A stretch of DNA of 64,000 bases from Pseudomonas sp. R-28-1W-6. Its GTDB lineage: Bacteria > Pseudomonadota > Gammaproteobacteria > Pseudomonadales > Pseudomonadaceae. The notes under the pieces are model-generated. The model was not told where the DNA came from. It searched no databases and worked only from the letters and a program-made list of their open reading frames with translations. A program made the translations under genes and the position numbers. Positions 58,357 through 64,000 of the stretch are shown piece after piece (the first letter of the stretch is position 1; each line of letters opens with the position of its first letter). The DNA is taken from contig NZ_WELK01000005.1 of assembly GCF_009799925.1 (NCBI RefSeq), forward strand, positions 146,404 to 210,403, read 5' to 3'.

Positions 58357-59094
58357 ATGACCAGTTTTCCCCAGGATGATGCCGTGGCCCATGCCTCGCC
58401 GGCGGCCTTGCGCGCGCTGATCGAGAGCCGCCGTGCGGTGCGCCGCTTCACCGACGAGGCGGTGCCGGAGGCGGTGATCCGCGACTGCCTGGAGCTGGCC
58501 GTGCTTGCGCCCAACTCCTGCAACCTGCAGCCCTGGAGCTTCCAGGTGATCCGCGATCCGGCGCTGCTGGCGCGCCTGCATCCGGTGTGCATGAGCCAGA
58601 ATGCGGCCAGGGCGCCGCTGATCATCGCCGTGCTGGCGCGCCCGGATACCTGGCGCCAGGCCTGCCGGAACATCGTCGACTACTGGCCCGAACCCGAGGT
58701 GCCGGCGCGCATCCGCCGCTTCTACGCCAAGACTGCGCCATTCCAGTACAACCAGGGCCCGCTGGGCCTGCTCGGCCTGTTCAAGCGCCAGCTGGTGCGC
58801 CTGCTGGCGCTGCGCAAGCCGCTGATGCGCACCCCAAACAGCCGGGCGCAGATGCGCCTGTGGGCGGTGAAATCCACCGCCCTGGCCGCCGAGAACCTGA
58901 TGCTGGCCTTCCACAGCCACGGCTACGCCACCTGCCCGATGGAGGGCTTCGACGAGGTGCGCCTGCGCAAGGTGCTGGACATCCCGCGCCAGGCCCTGCC
59001 GATCATGTTGCTGGCCGTGGGCCGCCAGGGCGAGAAGGGCGTGTACAACCCGCGCCTGCGCTTTCCCTTGGAGCAGCACGTCACCTGGCTGTAA
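58357..59094 (+). CDS. Nitroreductase family protein
   Basis: FMN-dependent oxidoreductase of 245 residues. The N-terminal FMN-binding segment is IESRRAVRRFTDEAV with ELAVLAPNSCNLQPW, and the C-terminal half has STALAAENLMLAFHSHGYAT and the PMEGFDE motif. A central insertion (about 100-160, with WPEPEVPARIRRFYAKT) makes it longer than the minimal nitroreductase. GAGGAG precedes ATG 58357. Substrate unknown; it lies among redox-defence genes (gpx upstream, ene-reductase downstream). Confidence 0.88.
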   Translation: MTSFPQDDAVAHASPAALRALIESRRAVRRFTDEAVPEAVIRDCLELAVLAPNSCNLQPWSFQVIRDPALLARLHPVCMSQNAARAPLIIAVLARPDTWRQACRNIVDYWPEPEVPARIRRFYAKTAPFQYNQGPLGLLGLFKRQLVRLLALRKPLMRTPNSRAQMRLWAVKSTALAAENLMLAFHSHGYATCPMEGFDEVRLRKVLDIPRQALPIMLLAVGRQGEKGVYNPRLRFPLEQHVTWL

Positions 59095-59237
59095 GAATCT
59101 ATTTAGGATCTTTTGATCGTCGGCCATGCTGCGTTGAAATGGGGACTCGGACTGCTCATTTACACCTCGTAAACTCCGCGTCCTCGTCCCCATTTCGCCT
59201 TGCCTGGCTCTAGCTCAAAAAATCCTAAACAGATTCT
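59094..59237 (+). repeat. Palindromic repeat element, copy 2 (144 bp)
   Basis: Almost a complete hairpin: an arm of about 70 bases (59094-59163), a five-base centre, and an imperfect inverse arm of about 69 bases. The ends AGAATCT (59094-59100) and AGATTCT (59231-59237) are exact inverses, as is GAAATGGGGAC / GTCCCCATTTC further in. It is in the same orientation as copy 1. It begins on the final A of the TAA stop of the nitroreductase gene, just as copy 1 does for slyD. Confidence 0.88.
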
Positions 59238-59290
59238 GCGAGTGTTCGCTTCTGTTGCTAAATCACCAGAATCAATAGTGCTGGGCGAAG

Positions 59291-59304
59291 CGAGACGACC
59301 GGTC
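59291..59304 (+). promoter_or_regulatory. Predicted operator upstream of the TetR gene
   Basis: CGAGACGACCGGTC contains the palindrome GACCGGTC (59297-59304). The same 14 bases occur at 59932-59945 before the ene-reductase gene, and nowhere else that I noticed. A shared site next to a TetR gene and its neighbour is typical of autoregulation plus target repression. Confidence 0.7.
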
Positions 59305-59318
59305 ATATGCTCGTCGCC

Positions 59319-59912
59319 ATGAACACCAGCATCCGATTCGACAAGCGTGACCTGATCCTGGCCAAGGGCTCGGCGGTGATGACCCGCCGCGGCTACCACG
59401 GCACCGGGGTGCAGGAAATCGTCCAGGCCGCGGGCATCCCCAAGGGCTCCTTCTACCACTACTTCGCCAGCAAGGAAGACTTCGCCCTGCAGGCCCTGGA
59501 GTTCGTCTACCAGCCGCGCCTGCAGCGTTATGCCGAAGCCCTGGGCAACCCCGAGCTGAGCCCGCGGGCGCGCATCCTGGCTTACTACCGCGAGCTGCAG
59601 GCGCACTTCCTGCGCCAGGAAAAGGCCGAGTACCACTGCTTCATCGGCAGCCTGAGTTTCGAGATGAGCGAGCTGCTGCCGGCCATCGGCGCGCAGGTCG
59701 AGGCGATTCAGCAGGCCTCGGTGGACATCCTCCAGCGCTGCCTGGAGCAGGCCCGCCAGGCCGGCGAGCTGAGTGCCGAGGAAGACTGCGCCAACCTCGC
59801 CAGCTTCATCGCCAATGCCTGGCAGGGCGTGCTGGCGCGACTCAAGGTCGGCCGCAGCACCCAGGCCCTGGATGCCTTCATCACCCGTCTGGAGCTGCTG
59901 CTGCAGCCCTGA
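59319..59912 (+). CDS. NemR-like TetR family repressor
   Basis: Repressor of 197 residues with an N-terminal TetR helix-turn-helix (VQEIVQAAGIPKGSFYHYFA) and a C-terminal ligand domain. Cys107 in EYHCFIGSLSFEMSE aligns with the redox-active Cys106 region of E. coli NemR, which senses electrophiles such as quinones and hypochlorite-derived chloramines. The start is uncertain: ATG 59319 fits the family length, ATG 59307 is directly against the operator, and neither has a clear Shine-Dalgarno. The downstream ene-reductase is the expected target, as in E. coli nemRA. Confidence 0.85.
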   Translation: MNTSIRFDKRDLILAKGSAVMTRRGYHGTGVQEIVQAAGIPKGSFYHYFASKEDFALQALEFVYQPRLQRYAEALGNPELSPRARILAYYRELQAHFLRQEKAEYHCFIGSLSFEMSELLPAIGAQVEAIQQASVDILQRCLEQARQAGELSAEEDCANLASFIANAWQGVLARLKVGRSTQALDAFITRLELLLQP

Positions 59913-59931
59913 TTTTTTAACACCCGATTAA

Positions 59932-59955
59932 CGAGACGACCGGTCGAGCGACCGG
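59932..59955 (+). promoter_or_regulatory. Predicted operator upstream of the ene-reductase gene
   Basis: The 14-base CGAGACGACCGGTC (59932-59945) overlaps a perfect palindrome CCGGTCG-AG-CGACCGG (59940-59955). It ends 14 bases before the start codon and covers the region just upstream of the Shine-Dalgarno, so a bound repressor would block transcription. Confidence 0.75.
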
Positions 59956-59969
59956 CTTGAGGAGTCCCC

Positions 59970-61079
59970 ATGACCGCCCCCGTACAAGCCCTGTTCCAAC
60001 CGTTCCGCCTGGGTAACCTGGAATTGCCGACCCGCGTGGTGATGGCGCCGATGACCCGTTCCTTCTCCCCGGGCGGCGTGCCCAATGCCCAGGTCGTCGA
60101 GTATTACCGTCGCCGCGCCGCTGCCGGTGTCGGCCTGATCGTCACCGAAGGCACCACCGTCGGCCACAAGGCTGCCAACGGCTACCCGCACGTGCCGCGC
60201 TTCTACGGCGCCGACGCCCTGGCCGGCTGGAAGCAGGTGGTCGACGCGGTGCACGCCGAAGGTGGCAAGATCGTCCCGCAACTGTGGCACGTGGGTAACG
60301 TGCGCAAGCTGGGCACCGAGCCGGACGCCAGCGTGCCGGGCTACGGCCCGAGCGAGAAGATCAAGGACGGTAATGTCGTCGTGCATGGCATGACCAAGCA
60401 GGACATCGCCGAAGTTATCGCCGCCTTCGCCCAGGCTGCCCGCGATGCCCAGGCCATCGGCATGGACGGCGTGGAAATCCACGGCGCCCACGGCTACCTG
60501 GTCGACCAGTTCTTCTGGGCCGGCAGCAACCAGCGCAGTGACGAATACGGTGGTGACCTGGCCCAGCGTTCGCGCTTCGCCATCGAGCTGATCCAGGCCG
60601 TGCGCGCCGCCGTCGGCCCGGACTTCCCGATCATCTTCCGCTTCTCGCAGTGGAAGCAGCAGGACTACACCGCGCGCCTGGTGACCACTGCCGAAGAGCT
60701 CGGCGCCTTCCTCAAGCCGCTGTCCGACGCCGGTGTGGACATCTTCCACTGCTCGACCCGCCGCTTCTGGGAGCCGGAGTTCGAAGGTTCCGACCTTAAC
60801 CTGGCCGGCTGGACCCGCCAGCTCACCGGCAAGCCGACCATCACCGTGGGCAGCGTCGGCCTGGACGGCGAGTTCCTGCAGTTCATGGTCAACACCGACA
60901 AGGTCGCCGAGCCGGCCAGCCTGGAAAACCTGCTGGAGCGCCTGAACAAGCAGGAATTCGACCTGGTGGCCGTGGGCCGCGCCCTGCTGGTCGACCCGGA
61001 CTGGGCGGTGAAGGTGCGCGACAACCGCGAGCAGGACATCCTGCCGTTCAGCCGCGAAGCCCTCAAGCAGCTGGTCTGA
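59970..61079 (+). CDS. Old yellow enzyme family ene-reductase (NemA-like)
   Basis: FMN oxidoreductase of 369 residues reducing activated alkenes, N-ethylmaleimide or similar electrophiles with NAD(P)H. The TIM barrel begins LFQPFRLGNLELPTRVVMAP. The active-site His pair lies in EIHGAHGYLVDQFF, followed by NQRSDEYGGD. One difference from XenB/NemA is PQLWHVGNVRK, with Asn where those have Arg, placing it in a divergent subgroup. GAGGAG precedes ATG 59970. It lies 57 bases after the TetR gene and behind a shared operator. Confidence 0.92.
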   Translation: MTAPVQALFQPFRLGNLELPTRVVMAPMTRSFSPGGVPNAQVVEYYRRRAAAGVGLIVTEGTTVGHKAANGYPHVPRFYGADALAGWKQVVDAVHAEGGKIVPQLWHVGNVRKLGTEPDASVPGYGPSEKIKDGNVVVHGMTKQDIAEVIAAFAQAARDAQAIGMDGVEIHGAHGYLVDQFFWAGSNQRSDEYGGDLAQRSRFAIELIQAVRAAVGPDFPIIFRFSQWKQQDYTARLVTTAEELGAFLKPLSDAGVDIFHCSTRRFWEPEFEGSDLNLAGWTRQLTGKPTITVGSVGLDGEFLQFMVNTDKVAEPASLENLLERLNKQEFDLVAVGRALLVDPDWAVKVRDNREQDILPFSREALKQLV

Positions 61080-61097
61080 TCAGCCTTTTTTACCCCT

Positions 61098-61150
61098 GTG
61101 CGCCGGCTTGCCGGCGCACCCTTCGAGCCCCGGCACACCGGGGCTTATTT
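61098..61150 (+). terminator. Double hairpin terminator after the ene-reductase gene
   Basis: First hairpin: GTGCGCCGG (61098-61106) pairs with CCGGCGCAC (61111-61119). Second hairpin: AGCCCCGG (61126-61133) pairs with CCGGGGCT (61138-61145), followed by TATTTA. The second is the likely terminator. Confidence 0.75.
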
Positions 61151-61180
61151 ATGTCTGCGCGGTGACGGCACGGGGGTGTT

Positions 61181-61244
61181 GCGGGATCGGATTTATCCGC
61201 GCTGCCGCTGGCCTTGCCCGCATCGCGGCAGAAGCCGCTCCTAC
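61181..61244 (-). repeat. Pseudomonas REP-type element overlapping the glycosyltransferase stop
   Basis: On the minus strand this reads GTAGGAGCGGCTTCTGCCGC at its 5' end, the familiar Pseudomonas REP core, and ends with CGGATAAATCCG, a second palindrome (61188-61199). The hairpin GCGGC-AGAA-GCCGC lies at 61225-61238. The TAG inside GTAGGAG is the stop codon of the glycosyltransferase gene. Confidence 0.8.
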
Positions 61245-62386
61245 GCAAGCCGCGCCTGCAGCAGATGGCCCTCGAACTGCTCGACGATCGCCGCCCAGCC
61301 CTGCTTGCCGGCGTGCTGGCGGGCGTTGAGGCGTACCCGGCGCAGGGTTTCGCGGTCTTCCAGCAGCCACTGCGCCGCCTCGATGAAGGCCTGCTCGTCG
61401 CCGGGCATGGCCAGCGCGCCGTTGTGCCCGTGGCGGATGTGCTGGGCGGCGGCGGCCTGGTCGTAGGCGACCACGGCGAGGCCCGAGGCCAGGGCTTCCA
61501 GCACCACGTTGCCGAAGGTTTCCGAGAGGCTGGGAAAGAGGAACAGGTCGCCGCTGGCATAGTGCGCTGCCAGGCTCTCGCCGCGTTGCAGGCCGCAGAA
61601 CAGGGCATCCGGCAGGGCGCTCTGCAGCTGGGCGCGCTGCGGGCCGTCGCCGACCAGCACCAGGCGCAGGCGTTGCTGCGGGTAGCTGGCCTGCAGGACG
61701 CGGAAGCTGCGTTGCAGCAGCGCCAGGTTCTTCTCCGGGGCCAGACGGCCGACATGCAGCACGGCGATATCCTGCTCGCCCAGGCCCCAGCTGCTGCGCA
61801 GTTCGGCCGAGCGCCGCGCCGGGTGGAACAGCTGGCTGTCGACCCCGCGGGCGAGCAGCTCCAGGCGCTGGAAGCCGCGGCGCTGCAGCTCCAGCCGCTG
61901 GCTGGCGCTGGGCACCAGGGTGGTGCGGGTGCGGTTGTGGAACCAGCGCAGGTAGTGGGTGAGCAGGCGCGTCAGCAGGCCCAGGCCGTAGTGGCCGCTG
62001 TACTGCTGGAAGTTGGTGTGGAAGCCGCTGACCACCGGAATCCCCAGGCGCCGCGCCGCGCGAATGGCGGACAGGCCCAGCGGGCCTTCGGTGGCGACGT
62101 ACAGCACGTCCGGGCGGTTGCGCCGCCAGCGCCGCAGCAGCTTGTGCAGCGACGACTGGCCCCACTGCAGGCCGGCATAGCCGGGCAGGGGCCAGCCGCG
62201 GGTCAGCAGCAGGTTGTCGTCGCTCTGCTGTTGCAGGTCGCCGGCCTGGCGCGGGCGGATCAGCTGCAGGCGATGGCCGCGCTGTTGCAGGCCCTGGCAC
62301 AGGCGGCCGAGGGTATTGGCCACGCCGTTGATTTCCGGCGGGAAGGTTTCGCTGATCAGGGCGATATGCAGGGAGGTGACAGTCAT
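61241..62386 (-). CDS. GT4 family glycosyltransferase (GDP-mannose-dependent mannosyltransferase-like)
   Basis: Retaining GT-B glycosyltransferase of 381 residues. The acceptor domain begins HIALISETFPPEINGVANTL, and the donor domain has VLHVGRLAPEKNLALL and the E-x7-E motif in SLSETFGNVVLEALASG. It resembles mannosyltransferases acting on lipid acceptors, but the acceptor here is not evident. ATG 62386 gives the family-like N terminus; ATG 62410 is possible, and neither has a strong ribosome site. The stop codon falls in a REP element. Confidence 0.88.
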   Translation of the reverse strand: MTVTSLHIALISETFPPEINGVANTLGRLCQGLQQRGHRLQLIRPRQAGDLQQQSDDNLLLTRGWPLPGYAGLQWGQSSLHKLLRRWRRNRPDVLYVATEGPLGLSAIRAARRLGIPVVSGFHTNFQQYSGHYGLGLLTRLLTHYLRWFHNRTRTTLVPSASQRLELQRRGFQRLELLARGVDSQLFHPARRSAELRSSWGLGEQDIAVLHVGRLAPEKNLALLQRSFRVLQASYPQQRLRLVLVGDGPQRAQLQSALPDALFCGLQRGESLAAHYASGDLFLFPSLSETFGNVVLEALASGLAVVAYDQAAAAQHIRHGHNGALAMPGDEQAFIEAAQWLLEDRETLRRVRLNARQHAGKQGWAAIVEQFEGHLLQARLA

Positions 62387-62431
62387 GGCAGCAGTGTCGA
62401 CCGCTGCCATGTAGCGCAGATGACGCCGCGG

Positions 62432-63181
62432 TTACCGGCTGGTGACAGCGTTCGGCTGGCGTTCGCGCACCCAGAACAGGGTGGCCCCGGCCACCGCTGC
62501 CGGCATCACCAGGATGTTGACGAAGGGGATCAGCAGCGCCACGTACACCGCACCGCCGAAGCCGAGCGATTGCCAGCGCTTCTCGCGCAGCCAGGCGAGC
62601 ATCTCGTCCCAGCTGACCTTGTTGTTGTCGCAGGGGTAGTCGATGTACTGCACCGCCATCATCCACACGCCGAACAGCAGCCACAGCGGCGCGGCGATCA
62701 GGTTGAGCACCGGCACGAAGCTGAGGATCAGCAGCGGGATGGCGCGGGGCAGGAAGTAGGCCAGCTTGCGCAGTTCGCGGCCGATGGTGCGCGGCACCAT
62801 GGCGCTCAGCTCGGCCCAGCTGAAGGACGGGAAGTCGTCGCGCCCGCGCAGCACCACCTCGACCTTTTCCGCGAGGAAGCCGTTGAAGGGCGCGGCGATG
62901 ATGTTGGCCAGCAGGGTGAAGCTGAAGAACATGATCAGCAGCACCAGCAGCACGAACAGCGGCCAGATCAGGTATTCGAGGAAGCTCAGCCAGCTCGGCA
63001 GGCTGGGCATGAAGGCGTCGACCCAGCCGCCGAACTGCTGCACCGCGAGGACGATCAGGCCGACGAACAGCAGCAGGTTGACCGCCAGCGGCAGCAGCAC
63101 GAACAGGCGCAGGCCGGGGCTCAGGATCAGTTTCAGGCCTTCACCCAGGTAGTGCGGGCCAGAGAGGGCGGGAGTGGGCAT
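62432..63181 (-). CDS. cysZ: Sulfate transporter CysZ
   Basis: Inner-membrane sulfate permease of 249 residues feeding cysteine synthesis. It has long hydrophobic segments at about 25-50, 65-95, 140-170 and 205-235. The conserved [17 protein letters not shown] and the C-terminal [21 protein letters not shown] regions are typical. GGAG lies just before ATG 63181. No other cys gene is close, the usual situation in Pseudomonas. Confidence 0.92.
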   Translation of the reverse strand: MPTPALSGPHYLGEGLKLILSPGLRLFVLLPLAVNLLLFVGLIVLAVQQFGGWVDAFMPSLPSWLSFLEYLIWPLFVLLVLLIMFFSFTLLANIIAAPFNGFLAEKVEVVLRGRDDFPSFSWAELSAMVPRTIGRELRKLAYFLPRAIPLLILSFVPVLNLIAAPLWLLFGVWMMAVQYIDYPCDNNKVSWDEMLAWLREKRWQSLGFGGAVYVALLIPFVNILVMPAAVAGATLFWVRERQPNAVTSR

Positions 63182-63223
63182 CGGGGGCTCCGGTCGGTGG
63201 CAAACGCGCCGACCTTACCGGCT

Positions 63224-64000
63224 TTACGAAGGCGAAGAAAGCGCCGGGGGGCGGTGCAGGTGGGCGCAGTTGCGCGTGCGCTTGGCTTCGTACATGGCGC
63301 TGTCGGCCGCCTTGATCAGGCTTTCCGCGTCCTGGGCATGCTCGGGGAACAGGGCGATGCCGATACTCGGCGTAACAAAGTCGATGCACAGGCCGTTCAG
63401 CTCGGCCGGCGTGGCGAGGGCGGCGAGCAGGCGTTCGGCGAGTTTCTCCGCAATCTCGGCGCCGGCGTCCTGCAGCAGCAGGGTGAACTCGTCCCCGCCC
63501 AGGCGGTAGACCCGGTCCGGCTGGCGCATGGCGCCGCGCAGGCGTTCGGCGATGTTCTGCAGCAGGGCGTCGCCGACATCGTGGCCGAAGCGGTCGTTGA
63601 CCTCCTTGAACCGATCCAGGTCGAGGTACAGCAGGGCCAGCCGGCCGTGCTTCTGCTGCGCCTGCTCGAGGGCGCTCTTCAGCTGCTCGGCGAAGGCCTT
63701 GCGGTTGCCCAGGCCGGTCAGCGGGTCGCGATAGGCCATGTCGAGCAGCTGGTTCTGGTAGGCCACCTGGTCGCTGATGTCGATCAGGATGCCGCGGTAG
63801 CCGCTGAGCTGGCCCTGGCTGTCGCGCATCAGCGAGAAACGCGTTTCGTAGTAGCCCAGGCTGCCGTCGCCGCGCCGGAAGGGTGCGGCGAAGCTGGTGC
63901 TCTTGCCGCTTTCCCGGGCCTGGAGGAACAGTTGCCGGGCACGCTGGCTGTCTTCGAGGCTGAGCAGCTGGGCGAAGGAGTGTTGCAGCAGTTCCTGGCT
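63224..64000 (-). CDS. PAS-GGDEF diguanylate cyclase (C-terminal part, cut by the window end)
   Basis: The reading frame is open to the window edge, so the N terminus is missing; 258 residues are visible. A PAS/PAC segment (LGYYETRFSLMRDSQGQLSG then GILIDISDQ) is followed by a GGDEF domain with YRDPLTGLGNRKAF and the intact catalytic RLGGDEFTLLL, ending MYEAKRTRN. No inhibitory RxxD site is seen where expected (five residues before GGDEF). An internal ATG at 63829 could be misread as the start, but it lies inside the PAS domain. Confidence 0.92.
   Translation of the reverse strand, partial: SQELLQHSFAQLLSLEDSQRARQLFLQARESGKSTSFAAPFRRGDGSLGYYETRFSLMRDSQGQLSGYRGILIDISDQVAYQNQLLDMAYRDPLTGLGNRKAFAEQLKSALEQAQQKHGRLALLYLDLDRFKEVNDRFGHDVGDALLQNIAERLRGAMRQPDRVYRLGGDEFTLLLQDAGAEIAEKLAERLLAALATPAELNGLCIDFVTPSIGIALFPEHAQDAESLIKAADSAMYEAKRTRNCAHLHRPPALSSPS

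Noticed and set aside
63224..63829. A complete 201-residue GGDEF protein starting at 63829
   Set aside because: The frame continues without a stop to the window edge and encodes PAS sequence upstream of that ATG, so the gene is truncated by the window and not complete.

Overview
The window is a piece of chromosome from a Pseudomonas species. It is GC-rich with strong G/C preference at third codon positions, almost every gene has a close counterpart in that genus, and the gene order matches several P. aeruginosa blocks as I remember them (rpsB to ispD, rsmC/hprA, a PA3921-PA3925-like lipid cluster, and a PA0830-PA0847-like block). I found no tRNA, rRNA, CRISPR array, prophage or insertion sequence.

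Region 1 (1-25643, all + strand) is a core superoperon. It runs rpsB-tsf-pyrH-frr (translation, UMP kinase), uppS-cdsA-dxr-rseP (isoprenoid, phospholipid and envelope stress), bamA-skp (outer-membrane protein assembly), lpxD-fabZ-lpxA-lpxB (lipid A), then rnhB, dnaE, accA, tilS, pyrG, kdsA, eno, ftsB and ispD. Many junctions overlap by 1 or 4 bases. Intrinsic terminators or attenuators sit after rpsB, tsf, rseP, rnhB, accA and eno.

Region 2 (25700-34230) is accessory or housekeeping: a chemoreceptor with a FliA-type promoter, an M48 lipoprotein protease, a SnoaL-like protein, a Gdt1/UPF0016 manganese exporter under a recognisable yybP-ykoY (Mn2+) riboswitch, rsmC, an hprA-like dehydrogenase, a RhtB-family exporter and a thiolase.

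Region 3 (33050-42500) is a lipid-related cluster: thiolase, fatty acyl-CoA ligase, a DUF1302 outer-membrane barrel protein, a DUF1329 periplasmic protein and a 912-residue MalT-like LuxR regulator. It is the best candidate here for an incompletely described system, probably uptake and activation of a hydrophobic acyl compound.

Region 4 (42490-53031) holds a divergent PF10118 hydrolase/AraC regulator pair, a metallo-beta-lactamase-fold hydrolase, an OmpA-like lipoprotein, a large hybrid histidine kinase with a duplicated PAS domain, a REC-PAS-GGDEF-EAL protein beside it, and a YihG-like acyltransferase.

Region 5 (53282-64000) holds the DUF3565-ackA-pta operon (- strand), slyD, gpx, a nitroreductase, a NemR/NemA-like regulator and ene-reductase pair with matching operators, a GT4 glycosyltransferase, cysZ, and the C-terminal part of a PAS-GGDEF protein cut by the window end.

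Four short palindromic repeat elements lie directly against stop codons (after rnhB, slyD, the nitroreductase gene and the glycosyltransferase gene). Two of them are copies of one family of long hairpins and flank gpx plus the nitroreductase gene as direct repeats.
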